Origin: Pegea sp. RAD2-039
Taxonomy: Eukaryota; Chordata; Thaliacea; Salpida; Salpidae
NCBI GenBank assembly: GCA_034620365.1
Contig: JAQGEQ010000376.1
Location: 112,001-176,000, forward strand
Length of the DNA: 64,000 bases
Direction: 5' to 3'
Of this stretch, positions 37,029 through 50,724 are shown in pieces. The position numbers and the translations under genes are program-made. The notes beneath the pieces are model-generated. The model was not told where the DNA came from, made no database searches, and was given only the letters and a program-made list of their open reading frames with translations. Every line of letters starts with the position of its first letter. The stretch's first letter is position 1.

Positions 37029-37837
37029 ATGAGACCTAACGTAAACTTTGAGGTATAAGTGATTTTTAACTATTACTCATTGAACAATAAATAATTGATT
37101 AAAATGCTTACAATTATTGTTTTCAGTCGAGATTTAAAGGTTTTTAGTCGTTTGGTAATTTAATATTAATAAAATTATTGTTTTTAATTTTCTATAAACT
37201 TATTTTTCATTTTACTTTCATTGTATGCCCAAATTTGGTTTCTAAGATTAGCATGTGTTAATACTGATTTTCAAGTTTTATTATTCTGTATAGAACAATG
37301 ACCGACTTACTGAGGAAGAACTTGATGAACTGGTCAGAATTCTCGAATATACAGCAGAGGACTATAGCAACATGGATATCATGGTAACACTTACAAAACA
37401 AGGCTACTTTAAAACCATTTTTAAAAAAATGTTTTTTCATTAATAGTTGGAATGTAAAACAAGTTTTCTTACACTTATAAGTTTTTCCTATGTTTGCAGG
37501 AATTGAACAACATAGCTGTACAAATCATGATATTGTTGCTTAAGTTGTTGGAAATTGGAAGAAGAGATCTATTTGAAATATTGATGCAGCGACTAGTAAT
37601 TACTTCTTATTTTAACAGAAAAAACAGCAGACATTCTTTTATTTATATTTTTTAGTTGTGAAATTTTCTAATAAACAGTTTTATCTAAATCTTTTTTTAA
37701 ATGAAATGACATATAAAACGAACTTAAATTTCATTTTCTAAAATTATTGTTTAGTTAACTTAATTTAACAAAACAGATATTTACTTAAGCTTGAAAAACC
37801 ATTTTTAATTTTTCAGAATTTCATTCTTGCTGACTAG
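37029..37837 (+). CDS. Small helical protein, paralogue B (unit 5)
   Basis: Exons 37029-37052, 37294-37383, 37500-37595 and 37817-37837, stop TAG. Against the other B copy (unit 2) it differs by Q12R, V24I and V50L, with no silent change. The 60-codon minus-strand frame over exon 2 (37258-37440) is a shadow. Confidence 0.74.
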
Positions 37838-39367
37838 GAAGACTTCAGTCTTTAAGGTTGATTTATATTATGTTTTATTAGCTTATTTATTATACTTTTT
37901 AACCGATGAAAGTATTTTCTAATTGTTGTAAATTTATTTTATAAATATTATTTTTCTATTAAAAGTTGAAAGAATCTCATGATCATAAAACTCTTTAAAA
38001 TATAACAAACTTATATAATTATACAAAAAAAGGTAAGTAAATGAAAGTTTCATTCTGGTTAATAACTAATTACAAATTATCATTTTAAAGATAAGCTAAA
38101 GGAATTTTGCTTTAAAATGGCAAAAATAATATCTATTAACTAAATAAATTTCTACAAATAAAAGAAATTTGATTTAACAGAAACAACATTCAACATATGG
38201 AACTGGTTCCGAGGATATTTCTTCCACATTTCTTGATGATATCTTCAGACTTTTGTTTTGTTGAGCTTGTTGTTTCCAAATCAATATATACAAATGATGG
38301 AGAAATTATATTGTGTTTATTATCATTGAGTTTTAAGTTCAAAATTTAGAGAGTTCAGATTTTGATCAAATGAATTGATTGACATCAAAGTTTTTTTAGT
38401 TTGTTTGTTAAAAATAGTAATTAAACGAGCAACTTTAATTATTCTAAAAGCAGGTATAAAACATGTGTCAACTCCAATACAATTACAGTACTAGATGTAA
38501 AGAAATTGCAGAGGTGTAGTCGAACAAATCAAGAAAAATAATAAACTAGTTTATTTATAAAATCTTTTTAACAAGTAATACAATCAGATTAGAATCATGA
38601 AAAGAAAGTTGTCAACAAGAAAAATAATTTCATCAGCAGCCTTGATGCTATTAAACAGAGTCTTGTATTGAGTTTTGTTATTCAGCTAATTTAGTAGCTT
38701 CACTGAAAATTTCCAACAAAACCGAAGCAGCCAAAACTCGTCATCAATGTCTTTAGCCAGATTAATAAAAACTAACGAAAAAAAAACCTAAAATGTGAAA
38801 TAGTATAGGAAAGACTACTAAACGAAATGATTTAAACTTTTAAGTGATCAATGTAAAAAGATGTAGAAGTAGAAGTATAAAATTGATTGTAGCAGAAAAG
38901 GTGAATTTTCTAATATTAAATGACATCATTAAGCATAAAAGACGCTGTAAAGATAACTGGAGAAAAAGAAAACAACAAAATTTCATTTTGAAAGCAAAAC
39001 ACTCATCAGAAATTATTTTTTGTTCGAATTTAAATTTTTCAAAATTAATCTTGCTCTGCTGCGCTTTAGTTGGCTGATGAAATCCTCTATGAAATCAAAG
39101 CTCTTTCAAAAAATGATGAAACTTGTCATTGCATCTTTCACTTTATAGATGTTTTCATGAAATTACTAAAAAAACTAGGGAAATTTTTGGTTTCCTGCTT
39201 GATAATTGGCAACTAGTCAAAAAATTATGTTTATTTAAGGATATAATTAAAATCTTTCTTAAATAATTACTTATTTAGATTGTCACAAAGTTTCATTCTC
39301 TTGATTGAAAGTTGTTACCAACTTTATTAAGCATGAAGGGAACCGTAGATTTACTTTTGAAATCATG

Positions 39368-39975
39368 TGACGTCATTGATACGATTAAAGGGCGAAGGAT
39401 GACGTCAGTATTATTCAATTATACTTTAACTGAATATACTTACTTATGCTTCGCTGGATAGCATTCAGTATTTTAATTATGAAATTTGTACCATGATGTA
39501 ATAAAAGCGCAGTTTTATTTTGTGACGCGAATCTTATGATTGCTGATGACGTCATCTAAGAATATACAAGAAGTTCAGCACAAATCTTTCAGTTTCACAG
39601 AAATTTTTTACAATTACAGCTACAACATCCATAAGCATTTTTTTTCAGTTTTGACTTCAGTTCAATCAATGGTGACGTCACCAGCAACGAAACTCGTACT
39701 TGTGTAAGAACTCTGTGAAGAGAAAATAATAATAATCATCTTATTATGATAATAATAATTAACTTTTAAAGTCATGAAGTTTTAGTAAAAAAGTTGGAAA
39801 TAAATAAATTTTAAGATATAACTATGTATATAAATATATATAAGTAAAATTTATATAAATAATAATAATAATATATATATAATATAATAATATTTTATGA
39901 TAGAAATCTTCGTAGTAAACCTAACACCTCCTTAATATTATAATTTTGACTTCAGTTCAATCAATGGTGACGTCA
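39368..39975. promoter_or_regulatory. CRE cluster, unit 5 (five sites)
   Basis: TGACGTCA at 39368, 39400, 39547 and 39673 (spacings 32, 147, 126). A fifth perfect copy at 39968 lies in the duplicated segment created by the internal tail jump near 39945. Confidence 0.7.
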
Positions 39976-40196
39976 CACAGTAACGACACTCGTACTTGTG
40001 TAAACACTCTGTTAAGAGAAAATGTATTTTTAATTAAATGCAAAATTTGAAAGTTTTAATAATTTAAGACTAGTAAGAATGGTTTTTTTAATTTTATAAA
40101 TGATATTAGACTCAACTAGATAAAGAAGTTAGAAAAAGGTACTTTTGGGCGTATACAAATAGAAATTTTACTTTGATTTATTTATTAGAATAAATG

Positions 40197-40250
40197 TGAA
40201 GGAGGGTGCCTAAAGAGAGCACCTCTCGCTAACACACATTCTCACAAATT
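40197..40250 (-). mobile_element. Reversed SINE-tail fragment, unit 5
   Basis: Same headless reversed fragment as at 13811. Absent from the unit 7 tail, where the corresponding region is deleted or replaced (near 56050-56080). Confidence 0.43.
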
Positions 40251-41010
40251 AGATAACTTGATGATAACATTTCTTTATTTTATTTTTGCAAATCTTTCAC
40301 TTATATATTAACTTTTCTATTTACTACTCGTATACTGTCTTTTAGAATTACTAGTACTACATCTTTTCCTAACATTTTAATTCTTTTGAAAACTGTTTGT
40401 TTATAAAATTGATAAAAACGAACTTATGATTTGCTGTAATTTTTCCTTTTCTATTTCTTTAATCATGTTAAATTTAATAATGCTGAATCTCTTTAAACAT
40501 TAAAAGTTGGATTAAAATATTATTTTCTACTAATTAGACGAAGATGTCATACTTATCTCATTCTACTTATCTACAGTAGAATATATACACTTCTGTTTCA
40601 AAGAATTAAAAATTCAGAACTTTGTGTTCAGAAAAATTATTTTAGTTCTACTTTAATAATCTTTTTAAATTTTGTTTGAAAGTTCGATGTCTTTCATTGG
40701 GATGATGAGAGTGCAGATTTGTAAAAAATTAATCTAATGGTTTGCAGTGGAGAAAAGTAAAATCTCTTATGTAGCTAGCCCAGGACTTCTTCTCCTAAAT
40801 TTGTGTAGAAGAGTATAATTATGATGTCTATGATCACATGGAACTATTTTCATACTTCTCCAAATTGTTGATAATATATAAGATAGTATTCAGTTTGATT
40901 TTCCTTCTATTATATTGATCTATACAAGGTCTGAAAAATGACATACCTTAGTTTATTTGTCCAAAAACATTTTGGAAACAATTTGAATCTTCCCTCTGTT
41001 GTTTTCTCGC

Positions 41011-41087
41011 TTATGAAGCAGTTTGTTTTTTGCCGTTTTTTGTATCACAGGAACCTGGACAGCCGTGTTTGCTTGCTACTTGTATTC
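41011..41087 (-). other. Cys-containing exon-like segment, unit 5
   Basis: Frame IQVASKHGCPGSCDTKNGKK, then QTAS and TAA, behind an intact ttgttacag acceptor. One histidine difference from unit 3. Confidence 0.35.
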
Positions 41088-43009
41088 CTGTAACAAATAA
41101 GGCTCATAAATCCCCTTACAAAATTTCTTCATTCAAACTCTTTTGTCAGAATTTCTGAGATGCCAAAAACAAATTATTTTTGGCTGTAATATTCACAAAA
41201 GTAGTAGAAGTTAAAGAGGACTCGATTTCACCCAAAATCAAAGCTAATGAGAAGAAAATGTTCAGTTTTGAAATTTCTGTTTGCTATCTGTAAATTGAAA
41301 TAACTAATTTTAAAGGATATTCTGAGAAATGACTCTAAGACTTTTAGATATATTGGAAACTTAGAGAAAATATTAAAAATTAGAAAGTTAGAAACAGAAA
41401 AGTTATTAGCAAATTAATCTTTTTTTTTAAAAACATATCTAAACATTTTACACATTTTTGAGTCTAAACAATTTTTAAAATGTACAATTTTAGTTAAATT
41501 ATTTGCAACTTGTTCATAAAATTTATAATTTTAATTAAAACTTAAAAGGTTAGTAGAATTTCATTTATATAAATAATAATAAAAATATATTACATATGAA
41601 TAATCTTTTAAAGTCATTAAGTTTAAGTAAAAAAAGTTTGATATAAGTAAATGTATAAGGTATAAATATATATAAAAATAAGCATAAGGAACACAATTGT
41701 TTATAAATTTACTTAAATCAAGAAATTTACTTTTTTTATCAGAAAATATTTTATAATAGAAATCTTTGTAGCAAACCTGACCCCTCCTTAATATTATATT
41801 TTTCTTAGTGGTGAAAATTTGATAAAAATAACAAAAAAAAATAATATAAAAAGTAAAAATCAAGATATATTTGGTGAAAAACCTCCAATGTAACAACCTT
41901 ATAAATTTGACATAAATACAAGCGCATAGTTTCATTCTATAGTATAAATTAAATTTTTACCTTCTTAAATTTAAATAAATAGATTAATTTTCGAAGTATT
42001 AACAACATTTTTTTTGGTTCAACAGATTATAATTATTTCTAACAAGTTCAGTCAGCTCTTTTAACTTTATATAAAAACTTAACAACATTCATTATAGTTC
42101 AAGCCATCAAATAAAATTTAAATTTTTTAAATATATTTTATAGACAATATACTACGAACCCATACTTGGTAAGCTGTTAATAATATATATGTTTGCTAAG
42201 TACATCATAAGTCTAAATAAAATTATTCAATCTTTTTGAATTTGAATAAATTTTAATTGACACTAAACAATAATATAAACAATTAAAAGAAAAATTTTAA
42301 TTTGATTATTTTTAATTTTAATTTAATATATAATTATTTAGATGCTATAACACAAGAAACACAGTAAAGGTATAATATGGAAAAAATAATACGAATTTTT
42401 TTCAAACTTTAATAAACAATAAAACAAAATATAATATTTTAAATAGAGTTTTTCAGCACTTAAACAAAATTATAAATTAGTTTATTGTAATAAGACGGTT
42501 AGGTCATCAAATTTCTTAGCAAAAGAAGATAGGCAAAAGAAGTTAAAACATAAAACAAAGCTTTTAATTACATTCATTGAAAAACTACTTACTAAATTTT
42601 TGTTTATTATTAAAAAAATCCCTTAAACTTTTAAAGTTTGTCTATGTAGCACATGAGTTTTTGTTTACTTAAAAAATTGAACGAGAATGGCTATTTTCAA
42701 ATTATATTTTAAAACTTAAACATTCGAAAGTGCTTTTTAGCTTATTTTAATAACTTTTTATCACTTAAATAGTATTTCTGAATAATATTATTTAATATTT
42801 GAGATCATTTAGGGCAGAACAATTTTTATAAACCAAAAGCTTCAACTTTAATGTAGAAAATCAGTTTGAAGATATTGCAAAAGTCTGTATAAAAATCAAA
42901 CAAGAATTAAAAAAAAAACTATTTTTATTACTTTGATTAAAAATAAAGTATCTGGGTTTGTAATCAGTCCCCTGGCATCAATGATTTCCACGCTGGATAG
43001 TACAATCAG

Positions 43010-43243
43010 CTAGGTGTCATCCTTTATAAAAGAAGAAAATAATTTCAGGTGATGGAAACTTGTTATCTTGTTTGCGTCAAACTTCCAGTCTGTTACTTTA
43101 TGGAGCTTCTTGAAGATCATATCCAACATGGCCACGATGCTTACATCGACAATAATCTTGTCAACATGTCCAACAATTCCTTCTGTTAAAACTGGGCAAA
43201 GAACTGACACAAATACTCTTGCCTCAAAGTCAGTGAATGACGT
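43010..43243 (-). pseudogene. Long exon version ahead of 'TDWKF', unit 6, with nonsense codon
   Basis: Behind a possible acceptor (ctgaagt..catag read on the minus strand, exon from 43243) the frame runs TSFTDFEARVFVSVLCPVL, then GIVGHVDKIIVDVSIVAMLD, then KKLHKVTDWKF. It ends at a TAG inside DDT*LIV, where the other units have Lys. The KKLHKVTDW part aligns with KTLQNLTDW of the short version, so the two are alternative ends of one ancestral segment. Confidence 0.4.
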
Positions 43244-43257
43244 CTATGTCTGAAGTA

Positions 43258-43400
43258 TGGTTTTGACACGCGCACTGCGCACTCTGGGTTCGATTCTGGG
43301 TAGATAAAATACATCAGGACCCAGGCTTCTTGTAGGTGAGGCATTACTAGACAGCTGGATAAGTTTTCTGATCCTCTTAACTGCCTTCATCCTACTTTAG
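43258..43400 (+). mobile_element. tRNA-like B-box piece unique to unit 6 (and unit 8)
   Basis: gggttcgattc (43286-43296) follows cgcgcactgcgcactct, as in a tRNA anticodon arm and T arm. Unit 8 keeps the same piece with gggttcaattc at 60006. No clear box A. It could be a second, degraded SINE family inserted next to the long exon. Confidence 0.3.
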
Positions 43401-44732
43401 TTGTGTTCACGTTTGGTGTCTTTATGCAGAAGACAGTTAGAAGATTAGACAAGTCTTTCTAGCCTTTTTCACCAAGTTTCTTGGTACTCACTGCTGCTAG
43501 TTTGGCAATGAGTCAGATAGGACACCCCTCTTTCAAAAACTCTTAGAAGATAAAAACTCTTTTGAAGATTTTGTTGTTAAAATAAAATCAAAAATATTTA
43601 AATAGAATTTTCTGTGAAACTTTAGTTTGAACAAATTCTTCTCTATTAGGGATTCATCAAGTTATAAATTAGGCAAGTCATAATTTTTAATTTATATGAA
43701 TATAATTATCGAATTTTAATATTTTTAAATGTAAATAGCAATACCTAGTTGTAAACGTTTTGCAAATTACTAGAGCGAAATGGTTTGCATAGTTTTATTT
43801 AAAGTAAACATGAGACTAAAAATTGTACATAGTATTATTTTAAAAGCTACTTTTCTAAATTTAGTTTCTGAAAACATATTTAAATCTATTAAAGAAATTA
43901 AAAGACCTAAACTTCAGTAAACCGTTTTGATGCACTATCTCCTAAAATCAAACAAATAATCAAAATTATGCCATGTTAGTATTTATGTAGAAGAAATTTT
44001 AGGCTTTCAATTTTTTTACAGTAAAAAAAAATAAATATTTTTCAACAAAATTATTTAATTAAACTTGAAAAGAAATAGAAAATGAGAAAATAACGAAAGC
44101 TTTATAAATTGTCATATACACAGTTGTACAAAAATTGTGGTCAATTTAGGTCAATAAATTGAGACTTCTAAATTAAATATTATTCTAAAACTGGAATTTA
44201 ATATAAAATTATGATTTCAAGGTTAGTTAGAATAAGTAAAATTTATTTGAATCAATAAAGATATTTATCAAAAAATAAAACTAAAATACTTTTAAAAGTC
44301 AAATGTTCTGGTGTGATTCGCCACAAAAATTTAAATGTTTTCATAAAAGTTGCAAAGCCATTTTCAAGTGAAAATTTTAATTTAGCATTTTTGTAAGGAA
44401 ATAACATTCAAGCAAAACTTAATTTTAAATTTCACTAATTTATCTTTAAAACTCTTTTGTAGAAGTTTTTTAGAAAATTACTGATTTTAAGAAGGTTTAT
44501 TAAATTGTAACAATATTAGACTGCAAATTTGCTTCTGAAACGTTCTTTATCTATAAATGAATTTATTAAAGTTAAAGTTTACGCAAAAATGAATTTGGCT
44601 TGTAAAGCTTTCTGGTTTTCAACTATTTAGCTACAGCGGTATATCTCCCTTTATTGTTTAATTAGTTAACTCAGCAAAACTTAACTAATATTGCCAGGAA
44701 GATGTAGTTAAGATGCAGTTGATTATATAAAC

Positions 44733-44940
44733 ATGTTAAAAATGTTATTTGATAATGAAAATATTCTTAGAATTCTAGGAGAACAATTCAGGAATCTTAG
44801 AAATTTTTGCTTTCTGTTAAAACTCAAGAATTATCTTATTTTCACTTACCTTTAAGAAATGTTACCCAAATGATTTGTTTTGATCTTTTTTCTAAAATTG
44901 AAATCAAAAATACATTTTTAAATGTAAATCTAACAAGCTA
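44733..44940 (+). pseudogene. Broken 69-codon-type ORF, unit 6
   Basis: A short deletion (cttagaaattttt for cttaataagttttt) shifts the frame in the middle of the first helix. Confidence 0.28.
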
Positions 44941-45910
44941 GGAACAATAGAGCATTACAGTTGCACTAAATAAAATTAAATTTGTTCTAATATTTACAGT
45001 TTTATCTAGTGGAAAGAATAATTATCAATTATTATGTAAACATTATAACGTGGGCAATTTTTTTGATTGAACACTCTTTTTAGTATTATGATACTAAAGT
45101 AAAAATCTAATTTTACAAAAATATCCATTCTTAAAATCATGATTAAATGAATAGAGAAAGGAATTTTTACTAAAGTATTTTCTAAAGTTTATAAATTGTA
45201 ATATTTTAAATATTTCTTTGTAGTCTGAAACTCAAAGATATAATTAAATTTTGTAAAGTAGTATGTGTTGTGCTTACTGATAATTATATATCTTTTTTGA
45301 TGTTTAATATATCTTAAAATTAGTAAATTGTAACTTTTATGTAGGAACGTAAGTAAACAATCAGAAATAGTAAAAAAATTTAATTATAGATAATTTATAT
45401 GTATAAGTTTAATAATTATCTTAGTCAAAGAATTAATACAAAATGAAAGATTATTGTGATAAGATTAGAGGGAAAAACTAAACAAACAGAAGATTTCTAT
45501 TTTAATAATTTTTTATGTAATTTTAAAGCTAAGAAGTTACAGTATCTTGTACTTCAGTTGTATGTTTAAAGTAACTGTAAGCTAATGTTTTAATCATGTT
45601 GGTTTTTCTTGTAATTAATTAAATAACTAGGTATAATTTTTTGTGTAAACAATCTATTTTGTAAAATCTTCTACAAGTTGAGTAAAATTTCTTTACCACT
45701 TTTTTTAAAAAGAATTTATGGTGCTTAATTTAAATTGGTTAACACTAATATTTAAAATAAAATAAGCTCTATATTTATCAAGACTTTTCACTACATGAAT
45801 AAAAAAAGTGGCATTAATGTTTTGAAAGTAAAATTAAATAATTACTTTATATTTCAGTGACTTTTTGTTAACAATTTTTGAATTTTTGAGCCTTGAAAAC
45901 GTCTATTAAG

Positions 45911-46723
45911 ATGAGACCTAACGTAAACTTTCAGGTATTTGTGATTTTTAACTGTTACTCATTCAACATTAAAAAATTGATTAAAATGCTTAAAATTATT
46001 GTTTTTTAGTCAAGATTTAAAGGTTCTTTGTCGTTTTATAATTTAATAATTATCAAATTATCATTTTTAATTTTCTATAAACTTATTTTTCATTTAAATT
46101 TCATTGTATGCCTACATTTGAATTCTAAGACTAGCACGTGTTAATACCGATTATAAAGTTATATTATTCTTTATAGAACAGTGACCAACTTACTGATGAG
46201 GAACTCAATTTAGTTGTTAAAATTCTTGAATTTGCAGCAAAGGACTACAGTAACATGGATTTTATGGTAAAACTTACAAACCATAAAGCTATTTAAAAGC
46301 TTATTATGAAAAAATATGTTTAATTAATAATTAGAATGTAAAACAAGTTTTTTTCTCCGGACTTGTAAATTTTGTCCATGTTTGCAGGAATTGCGCGACG
46401 TAACTGAGGAAATGATGAATCTTCTGTTTAGATTCGAGGAAATTGGAACAAAAAATGCATTTGATATATTGATGAAGCAACTGGTAATTACTTCTTTTTT
46501 AACAGAAAAAACATCTGACATTGTTTGATATATATTTTTTAGTCGTGATACTTTTTATTTATCGGCTTTGTCTAAATCTTTTTTTTAATTAAATGACATA
46601 GAAGACGAACTTAAATATCATTTTTTAAATTTAATGTTTAGCTAATGCCGTTAAACAAAACAGATATTTATTTAAACCTGAAAAACTTTTTAAATATTTT
46701 AGGAGTCTAATCTTCCTGAATAA
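45911..46723 (+). CDS. Small helical protein, paralogue A (unit 6)
   Basis: Exons 45911-45934, 46177-46266, 46388-46483 and 46703-46723, stop TAA. Exon 1 ends CAG instead of GAG (E8Q), which leaves the donor GT intact. Exon 3 has E64D. Otherwise identical to unit 1. Confidence 0.74.
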
Positions 46724-48250
46724 GAAGACTTCATCTCATAAGGTTAACTTATTATAATTTTTATTAACTTATTTATTGAATTAATTAACCAATGAAAGTA
46801 TTTTCTAATTGTTATAAATGTATTCTATAAATATAATTTTTCTATTAAAAGTTGAAAGAAACTCATTATCATAAAAATCTTTAAAATATAACAAACTTAT
46901 ATTAATATAAAAAAAAAGGCAGTAAATTAAAGTTTCATTTTGGTTTATAACTTATTATAAATTATCATTTTAAGAATAAGCTAAAGGAATTTCCCTTTAA
47001 AATGACAAATCATATCCTTTAACTAAATTAATTTCTACAACTAAATGAAATTTTATTTAATAGAAACAACATTCAACATATGGAACTGGTTCTGAGGATA
47101 TTTCTTCCACATTTCCTTGATGATATCTTCAGAATTTTGTTTTGTTGAGCTTGTTGTTTCCAAATCAATATATACAAATGATGGAGAAATTTTATTGTGT
47201 TTATTATCACTGAGTTTTAAGTTCAAAATTTAGAGAGTTCAGATTTTGATCAAATGAATTGATTGACATCAAAGATTTTTTAGTTTGTTTGTTAAGAATA
47301 GTAATTAAACAAGCAACTTTAATTAATCTAAAAGCAGGTATTAAACATGTGTCAACTCCATTACAATTACAGTACTAGATATAAAGAAATTGAAGAGGTG
47401 TAGTCGAACAAATCAAGAAAAATAATAAATTAGTTTATTTCTAAAATATTTTATAACAAGTAATACAATCAGATTAGAAACATGAAAAGAAAGTTGTCAA
47501 CAAGAAAAATAATTTCATCAGCAGCCTTGATGCTATTAAACAGAGTCTTGTATTGAGTTTTGTTATTCAGCTAATTTAGTAGTTTCACTGCAAATTTCCA
47601 ACAAAACCAAAACAGCCAAAACCCGTCATCAATGTCTTTAGCCAGATTAAAAAAATTTAAAGAGAAAAAAAAACTTAAAATGTGAAATAGTATAGGAAAG
47701 ACTACTAAAAGAATTGATTTAAACTTTTAAGTGATCAATGTAAAAAGATGTACAAGTATAAGAATAAAACTGATTGTAGCAGAAAAGGTGAATTTTCTAA
47801 TAATACATGACATAATTAAGCATAAAAGACGCTGTAAAGATAACTGGAGTAAAAGAAAACAACAAAATTTCATTTTGAAAACAAAACACTCATCAGAAAT
47901 TTTTTTTGTTCGAATTTAAAATTTTCAAAATTAATCTTGGTTTGCTGCGCTTTAGTTGGCTGATGAAATCTTCTATGAAATCAAAGCTCTTTCAAAAAAT
48001 AAGGAAACTTGTCATTTCATCTTTCACTTTATAGATGTTTTCTTGTATTGCTAAAAAAATTGTTAAATTTTTGTTTGCCTGCTTGCTAATTGGCTACTAG
48101 TCAAAAAATTGGTTTAATTAGAAAAATAATTTAAATCTTTCTTAAATACTTACTTAGTTAGATTGTCACAAAGTTTTATTCTCTTGATTGAAAGTTGTTT
48201 CAAGCTTTATTAAGCATGAAGGGAATCGCAGGTTTACTTTTAAAGTTATA

Positions 48251-48562
48251 TGACGTCATTGATAGGCTAAAATGGCTTTGGATGACGTCAGTATTATTCA
48301 ATTATACTTTAACTGAATATACTTACTTATGCTTCGCTGGATAGCATTCAGTATTTTAATTATGAAATTTGTACCATGATGTAATAAAAGCGCAGTTTCA
48401 TTTTGTGACGCTTATCTCATGATTGCTGATGACGTCATCTTTGAATATACAAGAAGTTGAGCACAAATCTTTCAGTTTCACAGAAATATTCTACAATTAT
48501 GGCTACAACATCCATAAGCATTTTTTTCAGTTTTGACTTTAGTTCAATCGATGTTGACGTCA
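48251..48562. promoter_or_regulatory. CRE cluster, unit 6
   Basis: TGACGTCA at 48251, 48283, 48430 and 48555 (spacings 32, 147, 125), although the flanking bases differ at many places from the other units. Confidence 0.7.
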
Positions 48563-48850
48563 CACCGCAACGAAACTCGTACTTGTGTAAACACTCTGTT
48601 CAGAGAAAATAATAATAATCATTTTATTATGATATTTATAAGAATTATCTTATAAAGTCATGAAATTTTAGTAGAAAAGTTGGAAATAAATAAATTTATA
48701 AGGTATAAGTATATATATAAATATATATAAGGTATAAAAAACAAAAGGTTTACCTCATTTATCAGAAAAAAATTCATGTTAGAAATCTTTGTAGTAAACC
48801 TAACACCTCCTTAATATTATAATTTTATTAGTGGTCAAAATTTTATAAAA

Positions 48851-49012
48851 GGCAAACTGGTTGCAACACCTAGCTCCAAGGTACTTTTTACAAGGAAGTA
48901 CTGGGTTCGACCCAGGTTGAGACATATTTATAAAGCTCCTGACAAAAACCAAAAAACACAGGAGAATGCTTGTTAGTGAGATGCGCTCTCTTTAGGTACG
49001 CTCTTGCGCATG
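48851..49012 (+). mobile_element. tRNA-derived SINE-like segment, unit 6
   Basis: Intact gggttcgaccc (48903-48913) and tagctccaagg. The body has minor changes (ggtacgctcttgcgcatg at its end). Confidence 0.5.
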
Positions 49013-50508
49013 TATAAATATAAAATATAAATATACAAAAGAGGTAAACAAGCTTATAATTATTTAACGTATCAAAAACATTACTTTATTTATTTCTAAA
49101 CATTTCATGATAGAAATCTATGTAGTATACCTAACAACTCCTTAATATTATAATTTTCTTAGTGGTCAAAAATTTAGAAAAATAACATATGCAAACTTAA
49201 AAAAATAATGAAAATAAAGACATATATGGTGAATGACCTCTAATTTAATAACATTCTAAATTTTACATGAATACAAGCGTGTAGTTTCATTCATTGGTAA
49301 AAATTATAGTCTTACCTCTTACATTTACAAAAATAGAAATAATTTTTGAAATATTAGCAACTATTATATTAGGTTGAACAGATTATTTATAAATCAAACA
49401 GGGCCAGTTTGCTGGTTTAGTTTTATTTAAAACTTAAACAACATTCATCATAGTTCAAGTTATCAAATAGAATTTTAACTTTTCAAATATTTTTATAGAC
49501 AATACTTTAGAATTCCATACTTAGTAAGCTGTTAATAATATTTATATTTGCTAAGTAATTAAAATAAGTTATAAATAATTATTCAATCCTTATAAGTTTA
49601 AATAACTTTTAAAGGACACTAAACAGTAATTTGGCTATTTTCAAATTTTATTTAATATATAATTATTATTTAGATGTAATATAAAAAAGGCAGTAAACGT
49701 ATAATATGGAAAAATAATAGAAAAAAATATTAGAACTTTTTTTCAAACTTTTATAAAACTCAAAAGACACATAATATTGTAAACAGAGCTTTTCAGCAAT
49801 TTAACAAAGTTATAAATAAGTTTATTGTAATAAGACCATCAGGACATCGAATTTCTTACACAAAAGAAGATAGGCAAAAGAAGTTAAAATATAAAACAAA
49901 GCTTTTAAAAACATTTATTGTAAAAGTACTTACTAAACTTTTGTTTATTATTAAAAAAATCTCTTTAACTTTTAAAGTTTGTCCATGTAGCACATGAGTA
50001 TTTGTTTACCTAAGAAATTGAACGAAAATGGCTATTTTCAAATTATATTTTAAAACTTAAGCACTTTTGAAGTGCTTTTTAGCTGATTTCAATAACTTTT
50101 AACCACCTAAATAGTATTTCTAAATAATTTTATCTAAATTTTGAGATACATTAGGACTGAAAAATTTTTATGAATCAAAAGCTTTCACTATAATATTGAA
50201 AATCAGTTTGAAGTTATTGCAAAAGTCTATATGAAAACATAACAATAATTTAAATAAAAAATTTTTGTCCAGCAATCAAATGATTATGGTTTACTAATTA
50301 ATAAATTGTGAATTCCATTTAAGCTATTGCTTAAATAATTTAAGCTGTTGCAACCACGATGGAAAAATATAGTAGAAGCAGGACAACAAAACTAAGAGTA
50401 GAAGATGTCCACAAACAGAAATGGTACACTTTCTGCTTTTATATTGGCTCTTCCCTGCAGCAACGTAGTTTTCGATAGAACCCTGCTGGATTTCCATGTT
50501 TGAAACTT

Positions 50509-50724
50509 TTACACCAAAGGCGCAGGCGGAATACATTTTTTTATGATTGAAATTAAAGTGTCTGGGTTTGTAACCAGTCCCCTGGCATCAATGATCTTCA
50601 CGCTGGATAGCACAATCAGCTTGGTGTCATCCTTTATAAAAGAAGAAAATAATCTCAGTTGATGGAAACTTGTTATCTTGTTTGCGTCAAACTTCCAGTC
50701 TGTTAAGTTCTGGAGCGTCTTCAA
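50509..50724 (-). pseudogene. Exon-like block 'TDWKF', unit 7
   Basis: Same short version as unit 1, with H-Q-L-R-L-F and a Leu-Ile-Val change before LSSVKII. Confidence 0.3.

Larger units (their letters stand above)
33339..42155. repeat. Tandem unit 5 (type I start, gene B, type II tail)
   Basis: Counterpart of unit 2, carrying paralogue B. After its CRE cluster it shows the same jump as unit 3 (near 39945): a truncated type I tail start is joined back to the fourth CRE segment, followed by a type II tail to 42155. The 124-codon minus-strand frame at 41561-41935 lies in this tail. It is open only because of local indels relative to units 2 and 7, so I do not call it a gene. Confidence 0.94.
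42156..49509. repeat. Tandem unit 6 (type II start, gene A, type I tail)
   Basis: Counterpart of unit 3 but without the composite tail. It uniquely keeps both the long minus-strand exon version (43010-43243) and, further right, the segment that flanks the short version elsewhere (about 43400-43600), with a tRNA-like piece in between. This suggests the other units arose by deletion of about 270 bp, or that unit 6 gained an insertion. Confidence 0.94.

Noticed and set aside
41561-41935. 124-codon minus-strand frame, the longest single frame in the window
   Set aside because: Very rich in Phe, Tyr, Ile and Lys from A+T-rich DNA; homologous tails in units 2 and 7 do not keep it open.
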